Part shown: positions 53,392 through 63,630 of the stretch, one piece after another | Layout of the letters: every line of letters begins with the position of its first letter | How positions within the stretch are numbered: position 1 is the first letter of the stretch | From: Maricaulis sp. | Lineage (GTDB): Bacteria > Pseudomonadota > Alphaproteobacteria > Caulobacterales > Maricaulaceae | Length of the DNA: 64,000 nt | Assembly (NCBI GenBank): GCA_002692855.1 | Contig: NZMJ01000046.1 | Coordinates: 372,806 to 436,805 of the forward strand | Reading direction: 5' to 3' | Made by a program: the position numbers and the translations under genes | The notes under the pieces: model-generated | Told to the model about the DNA's origin: nothing | The model's input: only the letters and a program-made list of their open reading frames with translations | Database searches by the model: none

Positions 53392-56300
53392 ATGACCGAC
53401 CCGAAGCACGAAACCGAACATCGCGGCATCATTGCCTGGTTTGCGCAGAATTCCGTTGCAGCCAACCTTCTGATGCTGGTCGCCATTGTGGGGGGCATCC
53501 TCGGTTATCTCGCGATGAACCGAGAGGTGTTCCCGACCGCCTCCTTCGCCGGTGCGACGGTCTCGGTGGCCTGGCCGGGCGCCTCTCCGCAGGAGATGGA
53601 AGAGCAGATCGTCGTCCGTATCGAGGAGGCTGTCTCCTCGATCGACGGGATTGAGACCATCACCTCGACGGCTCGTGAAGGGAATGCCTTTATCAATATC
53701 GAAGGCACCCGCACCGTCGACATGCAGGCCTTCGTCAACCAGATCGAAACGCAGGTGAATTCGGTCAACAACCTGCCGCCGTCTGCCTACCGGCCAATCG
53801 TTTCGCAATGGCGCAATGACGACCAGGTCGTCGGCTTCGCGGTTCACGGCAATGTGCCGCGGCGCGACCTGCAGCGCATCGCCCGCGAGATCCGCGACGA
53901 GGTGGCTGCTCAGGTCCCGGGTGCGAACCTGGTGAATGTCTGGGCGACCCTGTCGGAAGAAGTCTCCATTGAGGTCGATGAAAGCGCCCTTCGCCGCTAC
54001 GGACTGACCTTCGACGAAGTGGGCCGCGCGGTCCGCTCGTCCTCTCTCAACGCCTCGGCCGGCCAGGTGCGCACGGATATCGGCGATGTGTCCCTGACGG
54101 CCCGCCAGCTCGCCGACACCGAAGACGATTTCAACAACATCATCATCCGCCAGACCTCCGGCGGCGGCACGATCCGCGTGTCCGACGTCGCGAATGTGAT
54201 CGATGGCTTCGTCGACGCCAACCTGGTCGGCACGTTCAACCGCGAACCGATGGCGCTGATCGTCGTCAATTCGAGCGAGAACCAGGACGTTGTCACCACC
54301 TCTGAAGGCGTCATCGACTACATCGAGCGCAAGGCCAGCGACCTGCCCGAAGGCGTCTCCCTGTCCCTGTGGTGGAACTCGGCCGAACTCTACGAAGGCC
54401 GGATGAACACCATTGCCGGTTCGGCACTGTGGGGTTCACTCTTCGTGCTGATCGCACTGGTCCTGTTCCTTCGTCCCATAGTGGCCTTCTGGGTGACCAT
54501 CGGGATCATCGTCGCCTTCCTGGGCTCGCTTCTGGTCCTGCCGATGTTCGGCGTGACCCTGAACATGCTGTCGCTGTTCGCCTTCCTGATCGTGATCGGG
54601 ATCGTGGTCGATGACGCCATTATCGTCGGGGAGAATATTCACAACCGCGTGGAACGCGGCGAGACCGGCGTGACCGCCGCCATCGTCGGCACGCAGATGG
54701 TCGTCAAACCCGTCATCTTCGCTGTCATCACGACGATCCTGATGTTCGCGCCCTGGATGATGCTGTCCGGACCGGAAGTGCAGTTCACCCGGCAGATCTC
54801 TCTCGTGGTGATCGCCGCGCTCAGCTTTTCGCTGATTGAATCCCTTCTGATCCTTCCCGCTCACCTCAACCACATGAAGCCCGAGCGTATGGACGGTTTC
54901 TTCGGTCCGCTTCTGCGGGTCCAGAAAACCATCGCCGACTCGATGGTGTGGTTCGCCCGGAACATCTATCGCCACGCCGCCGTGTTCGCGATCAAGCGCC
55001 GTTATTCGACGCTGTTCTTCTTCATCGGCCTGTTCATGGTCGCGATCATGCTCCAGGCGACGAACCGGGTCGGCATGGTGTTCATGCCCGACATCGAGAA
55101 CGAGACCATCCAGGTGAATATCCAGCTCGCCGAGGGCACGCCCTGGTCGCGTACCGAACGTGTCCGCGTTCAGCTGGAAGACGCCGAGGAACAGGCCCTG
55201 GAATATTACCGTGACCTGTATCCCGGCGAGAACGACATGATTCTCAGCCGCTCGACACTGGCCACCGATGGCCGTGTCAGGGCCTGGATCACCCTGCCGG
55301 ATCCGTCCGAGCGCCCGGGTGGTCTGCCGACCCGCGACGTGGCCCAGCAGCTGCGTGAATTCCTGGGTCCGATCCCGGATGCCGAAGAGGTGCGTCTCGA
55401 CACGTCGATCAACAATGGCGGCGGTGGTTTCCGCTTCGCGATCTCGGGATCGAACCTTGATGAATTGCGCCTCGCAGCAGACGAGCTGAAGGAAGAATTG
55501 CGCTCCTACGACACGCTCTACGACGTCGTGGACAATCTTCAGTCCTCGGCCGAGGAACTCCAGTTCACCCTGCGTGATGATGCCCGTTCGCTCGGAATCA
55601 GCCTTGCGGATGTGACCCGCCAGGTGCGTCAGGCCTTCTACGGCGAGGAAGTCGCGCGCCTGCCGCGTGAAGGACAGGACGTGCGCGTCATGGTCCGCTT
55701 GCCGGAAGATGACCGCCGCTCACTCGATACGCTGCGCAACTTCCGCATCCGCACGGCGGACGGCCGCGAAGTGCCGCTCTCGGCCGTTGCCGACGTGGAA
55801 TTCGCGCCGGGTCTGAACCGGATCAACCGTCGCGACCGGATGCGGACAATCACCGTGTCTGCCGAGCTGACCGACGCCGCCGCTCAGGGTGAAGTCGAGT
55901 CCAGCCTCGAGGAATTCTTCGTCGAATGGGAGCAGGCGCACCCGAATGTCAGCCGCGAGGAATTCGGTCAGGCCGAAGGCGAGCGGGAATTCATGGCAGA
56001 GCTGCGCACCTTGCTCATCTTGGTGCTCGGCGGGATCTACATCCTGCTGGCAATTGCCTTCAAATCCTACGCCCAGCCCTTCCTGATCATGATCGCGATC
56101 CCGTTCGCACTGGCGGGCGCCATCTTCGGGCACCTGATCTTCGGCATGCCCTTCGCTCTCTTCTCCTACTTCGGAGTGGGCGCGGCGGCAGGCGTCGTCA
56201 TCAATGACAATCTCGTGCTGGTGGACTTCGTGAACCGCCTGCGGGCCAACGGTGTCGGGGCCTTCCAGGCACTGGTCGATGCAGGCGTCCAGCGCTTCCG

Positions 56301-56598
56301 TCCGATCATCCTGACATCGGTGACGACCTTCCTCGGCATTCTGCCGATGATGGCGGAGACCTCGACCCAGGCGCAATTCCTGAAGCCGATGGTCGTCGCG
56401 CTCGGCTTCGCCGTTGTCTTCGCCCTCTTCCTGACGCTCCTGCTGGTGCCGGCGATGTACGCCATCGGTGTCGACATCAAGCGCTTCTTCGTCGGGATGT
56501 GGACCGGCAAGCGTCAGCCGGGGATCGGCTCGACCTATCACGAGACCGACGACGGTCAGCCCGACGTCGATGTCGGCACGATCCAGCCGGCCGAGTAA
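53392..56598 (+). CDS. RND efflux inner-membrane pump (AcrB/HAE1 family)
   Basis: This 1068-residue proton-driven RND pump has two sets of six helices with large periplasmic loops. N-terminal 'NSVAANLLMLVAIVGGILGYLAMNREVFPTASFAGATVSVAWPGASPQEMEEQIVVRIEEA' is typical. Proton-relay Asp pair: 'IVVDDAIIVGENIHNR'. Later motifs include 'PFALAGAIFGHLIFG' and 'INDNLVLVDFVNRLRANG'. ATG 53392 lies 5 bases after GGGAGG; a GTG at 53389 is adjacent. A strong terminator follows. The substrate is not predictable. Confidence 0.94.
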   Translation: MTDPKHETEHRGIIAWFAQNSVAANLLMLVAIVGGILGYLAMNREVFPTASFAGATVSVAWPGASPQEMEEQIVVRIEEAVSSIDGIETITSTAREGNAFINIEGTRTVDMQAFVNQIETQVNSVNNLPPSAYRPIVSQWRNDDQVVGFAVHGNVPRRDLQRIAREIRDEVAAQVPGANLVNVWATLSEEVSIEVDESALRRYGLTFDEVGRAVRSSSLNASAGQVRTDIGDVSLTARQLADTEDDFNNIIIRQTSGGGTIRVSDVANVIDGFVDANLVGTFNREPMALIVVNSSENQDVVTTSEGVIDYIERKASDLPEGVSLSLWWNSAELYEGRMNTIAGSALWGSLFVLIALVLFLRPIVAFWVTIGIIVAFLGSLLVLPMFGVTLNMLSLFAFLIVIGIVVDDAIIVGENIHNRVERGETGVTAAIVGTQMVVKPVIFAVITTILMFAPWMMLSGPEVQFTRQISLVVIAALSFSLIESLLILPAHLNHMKPERMDGFFGPLLRVQKTIADSMVWFARNIYRHAAVFAIKRRYSTLFFFIGLFMVAIMLQATNRVGMVFMPDIENETIQVNIQLAEGTPWSRTERVRVQLEDAEEQALEYYRDLYPGENDMILSRSTLATDGRVRAWITLPDPSERPGGLPTRDVAQQLREFLGPIPDAEEVRLDTSINNGGGGFRFAISGSNLDELRLAADELKEELRSYDTLYDVVDNLQSSAEELQFTLRDDARSLGISLADVTRQVRQAFYGEEVARLPREGQDVRVMVRLPEDDRRSLDTLRNFRIRTADGREVPLSAVADVEFAPGLNRINRRDRMRTITVSAELTDAAAQGEVESSLEEFFVEWEQAHPNVSREEFGQAEGEREFMAELRTLLILVLGGIYILLAIAFKSYAQPFLIMIAIPFALAGAIFGHLIFGMPFALFSYFGVGAAAGVVINDNLVLVDFVNRLRANGVGAFQALVDAGVQRFRPIILTSVTTFLGILPMMAETSTQAQFLKPMVVALGFAVVFALFLTLLLVPAMYAIGVDIKRFFVGMWTGKRQPGIGSTYHETDDGQPDVDVGTIQPAE

Positions 56599-56611
56599 TC
56601 AAGCCGCGAGG

Positions 56612-56650
56612 CGCCGGGTGAGGACACTCACCCGGCGTTTTGCATTTTTC
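56612..56650 (+). terminator. Terminator after the RND operon
   Basis: A perfect 11-bp stem (CGCCGGGTGAG / CTCACCCGGCG) with a 4-base loop is followed by TTTTGCATTTTT, about 14 bases after the pump stop. Confidence 0.9.
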
Positions 56651-56743
56651 TGATGGCAGCAACGCGTTCACATCGCGGCCCCGCTGGGCTAGATGTGTGC
56701 GCAAGTGAAGCCGGACGGTGGGTCCGGTGGTGGGAGACCAGAT

Positions 56744-58840
56744 ATGAAGAAACTGCTTTTGAGCGGTGCGTGCCTCGTGCTTCTCGCAGCGTGCGGCGAC
56801 CAGACCGCAACCGAGAACGAAACTCCTGAACAGGTGACGATGGAAGACGGCGGCGAGATCTCGACCGCCTCCGCTGGCGGCGCCGAAATCGGCGAGTGGG
56901 GCTTCGACCTCGATGGCATGGATACGTCGGTCGATCCGGGCGACGACTTCTTCCGTTACGCCAACGGCGCCTGGCTCGACACCACGGAAATCCCGTCCGA
57001 CCTGTCGAACTATGGCATGTTCACCGAGCTGTCCCTGGAAGCCGAAGAACAGGTCGAAGACATCATCCTCGACCTTTCCGACGAGAACCCGGCCCAGGGC
57101 ACGGTTGAGCAGAAGGTCGGTGACCTTTTCGCCAGCTGGATGGACACCGACACGCTCGACGCGCGCGGCCTCGACCCGGTCATGCCGCTGATCGAACAGA
57201 TCAATGCCGCTGAAACCCATGACGATTTCGCGGCCCTGATGTCGACCCTCGACCATCAATCCATGTTCGGAGTGGGCATTATCCCCGATCCGGCCGACAC
57301 GACCCGCTACACGGTGTTCGTTGGCCAGGGCGGGCTGGGCCTGCCGGACCGCGACTACTACATCAACGAAGACGAGCGTTTCGCGGAGTACCGCACCGGG
57401 TATCGCGACTATGTCGCACAGATTTTCGGCCTGGCCGGAATCGACAATGGCGAAGCGCGCGCCGACGCCATCCTGGAACTGGAAACCCGCATCGCGCAGG
57501 TTCACTGGTCGCAGGAAGACAGCCGGGACATCCAGCGCATCTACAACCCGATGCCGATGGAACGCCTCGCGGAGACTGCACCCCAGTTCAACTTCGAGGC
57601 CGGTTTCGATTCGCTGGGCATCGGCGGCGTGGAATCCTATCTCGTCGCCCAGCCGAGTGCGCTGGAAGGTTCGGCCACGATCTTCGCCGAAACCCCGGTC
57701 GACGTACTGCGCGACTACATGACCTTCCACCTGCTGAACAACAACACCAATGCCCTGCCGACCGAGTTCGACCAGGCCAGCTTCGACTTCTTCGGCGCTG
57801 AACTGAATGGCACCGAGGAACAGCGCCCGCGCAACCGCCGCGGCGTCAACCTCGTCGGCGGATCACTGGGTGAGGCCGTTGGCCAGATTTATGTCGAGCG
57901 CCACTTCCCCGCGTCCTCCAAGGACCAGATGGAAGACCTCGTCGAGAACCTCGTCGCGGCTTTCGAGGAACGTCTCGAAAACCTGGACTGGATGGATGAC
58001 GAGACCCGCGAGCAGGCCCTTTTGAAGCTGTCGACCTTCGAGCCGCGCATCGGTTATCCTGATGAGTGGACCGATTACTCGAACCTGACGATCGAGGCAG
58101 ACGACCTGTTCGGCAATCTGCAGCGCATCGGTGAATTCAACTGGAACCAGCAGGTCGAAGACCTCGCCGGACCGGTTGACCGCAACCAGTGGCCTTACCC
58201 GCCGCAGACGGTCAACGCGTCCTACAACCCGCTGATGAACCAGATCACCTTCCCGGCCGGCATCCTGCAGCCGCCCTTCTTCGATCCGAATGCCGACCCG
58301 GCGATCAACTATGGCGGCATTGGTGCCGTCATCGGTCACGAGATCGGTCACGGCTTCGACGACCAGGGCCGCCGCTTTGACGAATCCGGCCGCATCCGCG
58401 ACTGGTGGTCGGCCGATACCAACACCCAGTTCGAGGAACGCTCGAGCGCCCTGGGTGCCCAGTACGACACCTATTCGCCGATCGAAGGCATGAATGTGAA
58501 CGGCCAGTTCACGATGGGCGAGAATATCGGTGACCTGGGTGGCTTGCAGATGGCCTACTCGGCCTACCATCGCTATCTCGACCAGTGCTGTGGCGGTGAA
58601 GCGGAAGTGATCGACGGCATGACCGGCGATCAGCGCTTCTTCCTCGCCTGGGCGCAGGTCTGGCGCCGCCTGTATCGCGAAGACAACCTGCGTGCCCGTC
58701 TGACGACGGACCCGCACTCGCCGTCGCAATACCGCACCAACGGCGTCGTCCGGAACCTGGACGCCTGGTACGAAGCCTTCGGTGTGACCGAGGACGATGC
58801 CCTCTACCTGCCGCCCGATCAGCGGGTGAAAATCTGGTAG
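56744..58840 (+). CDS. M13 family zinc metallopeptidase 1 (lipoprotein)
   Basis: This 698-residue neprilysin-like endopeptidase has a lipoprotein signal ending 'LLAAC' near residue 17. The HExxH zinc motif is HEIGH (residues 532-536), followed by 'GENIGDLGG', which supplies the third Glu ligand and the conserved Asp. 'GLPDRDYYI' and 'NASYNPLMNQITFPAGILQPPFF' are M13 strings. The C-terminus ends in 'VTEDDALYLPP', shared with the two downstream copies. ATG 56744 has GGGAGA upstream. It is probably outer- or inner-membrane anchored, degrading peptides. Confidence 0.94.
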   Translation: MKKLLLSGACLVLLAACGDQTATENETPEQVTMEDGGEISTASAGGAEIGEWGFDLDGMDTSVDPGDDFFRYANGAWLDTTEIPSDLSNYGMFTELSLEAEEQVEDIILDLSDENPAQGTVEQKVGDLFASWMDTDTLDARGLDPVMPLIEQINAAETHDDFAALMSTLDHQSMFGVGIIPDPADTTRYTVFVGQGGLGLPDRDYYINEDERFAEYRTGYRDYVAQIFGLAGIDNGEARADAILELETRIAQVHWSQEDSRDIQRIYNPMPMERLAETAPQFNFEAGFDSLGIGGVESYLVAQPSALEGSATIFAETPVDVLRDYMTFHLLNNNTNALPTEFDQASFDFFGAELNGTEEQRPRNRRGVNLVGGSLGEAVGQIYVERHFPASSKDQMEDLVENLVAAFEERLENLDWMDDETREQALLKLSTFEPRIGYPDEWTDYSNLTIEADDLFGNLQRIGEFNWNQQVEDLAGPVDRNQWPYPPQTVNASYNPLMNQITFPAGILQPPFFDPNADPAINYGGIGAVIGHEIGHGFDDQGRRFDESGRIRDWWSADTNTQFEERSSALGAQYDTYSPIEGMNVNGQFTMGENIGDLGGLQMAYSAYHRYLDQCCGGEAEVIDGMTGDQRFFLAWAQVWRRLYREDNLRARLTTDPHSPSQYRTNGVVRNLDAWYEAFGVTEDDALYLPPDQRVKIW

Positions 58841-58862
58841 GTCATTCCTGCCAACGCCTTGG

Positions 58863-58892
58863 AAAGGCCCGGCGTTCACGCCGGGCCTTTTT
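58863..58892 (+). terminator. Terminator after M13 peptidase 1
   Basis: A perfect 12-bp stem (AAAGGCCCGGCG / CGCCGGGCCTTT) with a TTCA loop is followed by a T-run, 22 bases after the stop. Confidence 0.9.
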
Positions 58893-59009
58893 CATGGCCG
58901 CTCGGGAAACGCGAAGCTTTCCGACCTTTAACCCGGTGGACACGCTGGCGAACACGCCGGGCGCGCACCGTCCGGGCACTACGGGCTGCAAACCAAGGGC
59001 TGACTGACC

Positions 59010-61043
59010 ATGAAATTCCGACTTCAACTGACCGTCGCCGCGGCGGCTCTCGCCTGCGCCTACGCCGCTCCCGCTATCGCGCAGGACGCCGCACTCGGCG
59101 ACTGGGGCGTGGAAACCGCCAATATCGACACCAGCATCGACCCGGGCGACGACTTCTTCCGCCACGTCAATGCGGGCTGGCTCGACAACCAGACCATTCC
59201 CTCGGGCTTCTCTTCGAACGGGGCCTTCCTCGAACTCTACATGCTGTCAGAGCAGCGGGTGGCGGACATCATTTCCGACATGGGCAGCGCCGCCGGCGCG
59301 CCGGGAACACCCGAGCAGCAGGTCGGTGACCTCTATTCGAGTTTCATGGATGTCGACGCCGTTGACGCGGCCGGACTCGATCCGCTGCGCGCAGATTTCG
59401 CGCGCTTCCAGGCAATCGAAACCCCGGCCGATATCGCCGCGGCATTCGCGACACCCAACGCCCCGTCCTTTGTGACCGAATATGTCGGCGTGAATTCGGA
59501 TGATCCCGATCATTACATTCTCAGCCTGACCCAGTCGGGCCTGGGTCTGCCGGGACGTGACTATTATCTGCGCGACGATGATGACTTCGTCGGCTACCAG
59601 CAAGCGTATCGCGACCACCTGGCGAACGTCTTTGCCCTGGCCGGGATCGACAATGGCGCCGAACGCGCCGAGCGAATCTACGCCCTCGAGGCCGCTCTCG
59701 CGGAGATTCACTGGACGCCCGAAGACGCGACGGATTCGCTGCTGATCCACAACCGGATGACGCGCGAGGAATTGCTCGCCTACGCCCCGGCCTTCGACTG
59801 GGACACCTATCTCGACGCACGCGGTCTTGGCGATCTGGAGAACCTCAATCTCGACGAGAATGTCGCCCTCCGCGACATGGCAGAAGTGATTGCGGATACC
59901 CCCATCGAGACGCTGCGCGATTACCTGGTCGTCCATTTCATCGACAACCATGCTTCGCTGCTGCCCAACGCCTTTTACGAGGAAAGCTTCGATTTCTATT
60001 CGCGCACGCTCAGTGGCATCGAACAGCCTCGCGAGCGGCACCTGCGCGCGGTCCAGCTGGTCAACGGCAATCTCGGCGAGCCGGTTGGCCGCATCTATGT
60101 CGAGCGGCACTTCCCGGCGGAATACAAGGAGCAGATGGAGGAGTTGGTCGCCTATCTGCGCCGCGGTCTGCGCGAACGGATCGAGACGCTGGAATGGATG
60201 GATGACGAGACCCGGGCCGAGGCCATTCGCAAGCTAGACGCCTTCGGCGTCAAGATCGGATACCCGGACCAGTGGCATGACTATTCGTCGATCACGATCG
60301 ACGCCGGCGACCTGATCGGCAACATGCACCGGATCCAGGCCTTCAACTGGGATCAGGACCTGCAGCGTCTCGGCGAAACAGTGCGCGAATGGGAATGGGG
60401 CATGACCCCGCAGACCGTGAACGCCTACTATTCATCGACCCGCAACGAGATCGTCTTCCCCGCGGCCATTCTCCAGCCGCCCTTCTTTGATCCGCATGCG
60501 GATGCAGCGGTCAATTTCGGCGGTATCGGTGCCGTGATCGGCCATGAGTTGGGCCACGGCTTCGACGATGATGGCTCGCGCTATAATGCCGACGGCTTCC
60601 TGCAGAACTGGTGGACGGACGAATCCCGAACCAATTTCGAGGAGCGGACCGACACGCTGGTGCGCCAGTACAACGGCTTCAGCCCGATGGAAGGCATCAA
60701 CGTCAACGGTGACCTCACGCTTGGCGAGAATATCGGCGATGTGGGCGGGCTTTCCATGGCGCTGCGTGCCTATCGCCTCTATGCCGCCGATCACCCCGAA
60801 ACCAGCCGCATGATTGACGGCTACACCCCCGAACAGCGCTTCTTCCTGTCCTGGGGCCAGGTGTGGCGCTTCATGTCGACGGACGGCTACATGCGCAGCC
60901 TTGTCCTGACCGATCCGCACAGCCCCGCCCAATACCGGGTCAATGGGGTCGTCCGGAACAATGATGATTGGTACGAGGCGTTCGGCGTGACCGAAGATGA
61001 CGCGCTCTACCTGCCTCCCGAGGACCGCGTTTCGATCTGGTAG
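59010..61043 (+). CDS. M13 family zinc metallopeptidase 2 (secreted)
   Basis: This 677-residue M13 peptidase has a cleavable signal peptide ('LQLTVAAAALACAYAAPAIAQ') rather than a lipobox. The zinc motif is HELGH (residues 512-516) with 'GENIGDVGG'. 'GLPGRDYYLRDDD' and 'NAYYSSTRNEIVFPAAILQPPFF' correspond to the strings of copies 1 and 3. It is soluble in the periplasm or secreted, whereas the flanking copies are lipoproteins. Its C-terminus also reads 'VTEDDALYLPPEDRVSIW'. Confidence 0.94.
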   Translation: MKFRLQLTVAAAALACAYAAPAIAQDAALGDWGVETANIDTSIDPGDDFFRHVNAGWLDNQTIPSGFSSNGAFLELYMLSEQRVADIISDMGSAAGAPGTPEQQVGDLYSSFMDVDAVDAAGLDPLRADFARFQAIETPADIAAAFATPNAPSFVTEYVGVNSDDPDHYILSLTQSGLGLPGRDYYLRDDDDFVGYQQAYRDHLANVFALAGIDNGAERAERIYALEAALAEIHWTPEDATDSLLIHNRMTREELLAYAPAFDWDTYLDARGLGDLENLNLDENVALRDMAEVIADTPIETLRDYLVVHFIDNHASLLPNAFYEESFDFYSRTLSGIEQPRERHLRAVQLVNGNLGEPVGRIYVERHFPAEYKEQMEELVAYLRRGLRERIETLEWMDDETRAEAIRKLDAFGVKIGYPDQWHDYSSITIDAGDLIGNMHRIQAFNWDQDLQRLGETVREWEWGMTPQTVNAYYSSTRNEIVFPAAILQPPFFDPHADAAVNFGGIGAVIGHELGHGFDDDGSRYNADGFLQNWWTDESRTNFEERTDTLVRQYNGFSPMEGINVNGDLTLGENIGDVGGLSMALRAYRLYAADHPETSRMIDGYTPEQRFFLSWGQVWRFMSTDGYMRSLVLTDPHSPAQYRVNGVVRNNDDWYEAFGVTEDDALYLPPEDRVSIW

Positions 61044-61058
61044 TTGGGTAATAGGGCC

Positions 61059-61080
61059 GGGCCGGCTGCGATGCCGGCCC
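61059..61080 (+). terminator. Weak hairpin after M13 peptidase 2
   Basis: An 8-bp GGGCCGGC / GCCGGCCC stem with a 6-base loop lies 15 bases after the stop. It has no following T-run, so termination is likely weak. Confidence 0.45.
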
Positions 61081-61176
61081 GCATGCCTTTCTCCACGGAA
61101 CCAATTTGCGGCTGGCAGCATTGTGTATCGACGCTATAGTTTCGCGTCTGAACCTTCACTTGCGGGGATTTCTGTC

Positions 61177-61302
61177 ATGAAAAAGTGGATTGCTCTCATG
61201 CTGGCGGCATCATCGCTGGCGCTCACCGCCTGCAACACCATCCAGGGCTTCGGCCGCGACGTTGAAGCGACTGGCGACGCGATCGAAGACGCCGCGGACT
61301 AA
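61177..61302 (+). CDS. Entericidin-like small lipoprotein
   Basis: This 41-residue lipoprotein has the signal and lipobox 'ASSLALTAC' followed by a short mature part ('NTIQGFGRDVEATGDAIEDAAD') that matches the EcnA/EcnB family. Entericidins are small envelope lipoproteins with suggested roles in programmed cell death or envelope stress; only one member is seen here. It is located between M13 copies 2 and 3. Confidence 0.88.
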   Translation: MKKWIALMLAASSLALTACNTIQGFGRDVEATGDAIEDAAD

Positions 61303-61424
61303 TCCCGGCGCGGAGCGGCACACCGCTCCGGACCAATATTTACAGTTTGTTCAGTTGTCAGAGCGCGCGCACTGGCTACCCTCCCCGTTTGCATTTTTCA
61401 CCCGATGGGGAGGGTCGACTTCCA

Positions 61425-63530
61425 ATGAAAACCAAATGGCTTGGCGGCGTGTGCGCCGCTCTGCTTCTCGCCGCCTGCAGCCAGCCGGCCGAGACGCCCA
61501 CCGAAAACACCGATGACACCGCCGTTGATACGGTCACCACGGACGACACCACGATGGCCGAAGGCGCACCGCGCCTCGGTGATTTCGGTGTCGAGACCCA
61601 GCACATTTCCGAGACCGTCGATCCGGGCGATGACTTCTTCACCTACGTGAACGAAGGCTGGCTCAACTCAGCCGAACTTCCGCAGGGCTTTTCCTCGCTC
61701 GGCGCCTTCACCGAGCTTTATCTGGAAGCCGAAGAGCGCGTGAATGGCATCATCCGTGAAGCCGCCGCTGCCGGTGGCCAGCCGGGTTCGCCGGAATACC
61801 AGATCGGGGCGCTCTACGAATCCTACATGAACACCGACCGGATTGAGGAGTTGGGCCTGACCCCGCTCCAGGCCGAGATCGACCAGGTCATGGAAGCCCA
61901 GACGCACGAAGACATCGCGCGCTGGATGGGCCGCCCGATCCACCAGTCCATTGTCGGCCTTGGTGTGACGATCGACCCGGGCAATCCGGAACGCTACGTC
62001 ATTTCCACGGGTCAGAACGGCCTCGGTCTTCCGGATCGCGACTACTATCTCAATGAGGATGATCCCTTTCCCGGCCACCGCGACGCCTATGTCGACTACA
62101 TCGAGGCGACGCTCGCCCGCGCCGGCTTCGACAATGCCCGCCAGCGTGCCGAAGACATCATGGCGCTGGAAACCTCGATCGCCGAGATTCACTGGACCCG
62201 CGCCGAACGCCGCGACCGGATCCGCAACTACCACCTGATGACGGTTGAGGAACTGGCGAACGACTACGCGCCGGAATTCCCCTGGATGCCCTTCCTGGAA
62301 GAGCTTGGCGTCGACGATCAGGAAGAAATCATCGTCAACACCGACGAAGCCATCCAGGCCGAGGCCCGGATCTTCGCCGAAACGCCGGTCGAGACCTGGC
62401 GCAACTACCTGGTCTTCCATTTCATCGACAGCCAGGCTGGCCTGCTGTCGTCGGAATGGGATGAAGCCCGCTTCGCCTTCTTTGGGACGCGCCTCAATGG
62501 CACCGAAGAGCAGCGCGAGCGTGACCGCCGCGCCATCCAGTACGTCAACGGCTCCGTGGGCGAACTGATCGGTCAGGTCTATGTCGAGGAATACTTCCCG
62601 CCTGAGTACAAGGCGCAGATGGAAGAGCTCGTCGAATACCTGCGCGAGGCCTTCAACGAGCGTCTCGAAACGCTCGAATGGATGGACGACGAGACCCGCA
62701 CCGAAGCCTACGCCAAGCTCGAAGCCTTCCTGCCGAAGATCGGCTACCCGGACGTGTGGCGCGACTATGCGTCGCTCGAAGTGGAATCCGATGATCTCGT
62801 GGGCAATGCGCGCCGCGTCGGCCAGTGGTTCTGGGAAGATTCCCGCTCGCGCCTCGGCGGTCCGGTGCGTGACTGGGAATGGTTCATGTCACCCCAGACG
62901 GTGAATGCCTATTACTCGTCCCAGCGCAATGAAATCGTCTTCCCGGCCGCCATTCTCCAGGCCCCCTTCTTCGATCCCTACGCAGATCCGGCCGTGAATT
63001 TCGGCGGGATCGGCGCGGTGATCGGCCACGAAATGGGCCACGGCTTCGACGATCAGGGCAGCCGCTCTGACGGCACCGGCCTGCAGCGCAACTGGTGGAC
63101 CGATGAATCCCGGGCCGCCTTCGAGGAACGTACCGGCGCTCTGGGCAACCAGTACGCCCAGTTCTCTCCGCTGGAAGGGATGAATGTGAATCCTGACCTT
63201 ACGATGGGCGAAAATATTGGTGACATCGGCGGCCTGTCGATCGCGCACCACGCCTATCAGCTTTATCTCGACGACCATTCGAACGGCGAAGCGCCGGAAA
63301 TCGACGGCTTCACCGGCGATCAGCGCTTCTTCTTCGCCTGGGCGCAGGTGTGGCGGAACATCCGCACCGAGGAGAGCCTCAGAAACCAGATCGTCACCGA
63401 CCCGCACAGCCCGGCGCAGTACCGCGTCAACGGCGTCGTGCGGAACATGGACGCCTGGTATGATGCCTTCAACGTCACCGAGGACGATGCCCTCTACCTG
63501 CCGCCGGAAGATCGTGTTTCGATCTGGTAG
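61425..63530 (+). CDS. M13 family zinc metallopeptidase 3 (lipoprotein)
   Basis: This 701-residue M13 endopeptidase is a lipoprotein with lipobox 'LLLAAC' near residue 19, then a Thr/Asp-rich linker. HEMGH lies at residues 535-539, with 'GENIGDIGG' following. 'GLPDRDYYLNEDD' and 'NAYYSSQRNEIVFPAAILQAPFF' match copies 1 and 2. GGAGGG lies 10 bases before the ATG. The C-terminus ends in 'VTEDDALYLPPEDRVSIW', identical in the last residues to copy 2. A terminator hairpin follows. Confidence 0.94.
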   Translation: MKTKWLGGVCAALLLAACSQPAETPTENTDDTAVDTVTTDDTTMAEGAPRLGDFGVETQHISETVDPGDDFFTYVNEGWLNSAELPQGFSSLGAFTELYLEAEERVNGIIREAAAAGGQPGSPEYQIGALYESYMNTDRIEELGLTPLQAEIDQVMEAQTHEDIARWMGRPIHQSIVGLGVTIDPGNPERYVISTGQNGLGLPDRDYYLNEDDPFPGHRDAYVDYIEATLARAGFDNARQRAEDIMALETSIAEIHWTRAERRDRIRNYHLMTVEELANDYAPEFPWMPFLEELGVDDQEEIIVNTDEAIQAEARIFAETPVETWRNYLVFHFIDSQAGLLSSEWDEARFAFFGTRLNGTEEQRERDRRAIQYVNGSVGELIGQVYVEEYFPPEYKAQMEELVEYLREAFNERLETLEWMDDETRTEAYAKLEAFLPKIGYPDVWRDYASLEVESDDLVGNARRVGQWFWEDSRSRLGGPVRDWEWFMSPQTVNAYYSSQRNEIVFPAAILQAPFFDPYADPAVNFGGIGAVIGHEMGHGFDDQGSRSDGTGLQRNWWTDESRAAFEERTGALGNQYAQFSPLEGMNVNPDLTMGENIGDIGGLSIAHHAYQLYLDDHSNGEAPEIDGFTGDQRFFFAWAQVWRNIRTEESLRNQIVTDPHSPAQYRVNGVVRNMDAWYDAFNVTEDDALYLPPEDRVSIW

Positions 63531-63551
63531 GCAATGACCTTTGGTCCCGTG

Positions 63552-63585
63552 AACGGCCCGGCATCTGCCGGGCCGTTTGCATTTT
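63552..63585 (+). terminator. Terminator after M13 peptidase 3
   Basis: An 11-bp stem (AACGGCCCGGC / GCCGGGCCGTT) with an ATCT loop is followed by TGCATTTTG, 21 bases after the stop. Confidence 0.8.
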
Positions 63586-63630
63586 GTCTCAAGGCGTTGC
63601 AAGTGATCGGTGAGCGAAGGGGGTGGCTGA

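Noticed and set aside
51571..53847. Long minus-strand open frame (758 codons) over the RND operon
   Set aside because: Antisense shadow of outer-membrane, adaptor and pump genes; low-complexity Gly/Arg/His composition and no domain.
61177..61302. Complete entericidin toxin/antidote pair
   Set aside because: Only one small lipoprotein gene is present; a second ecn gene is not seen.
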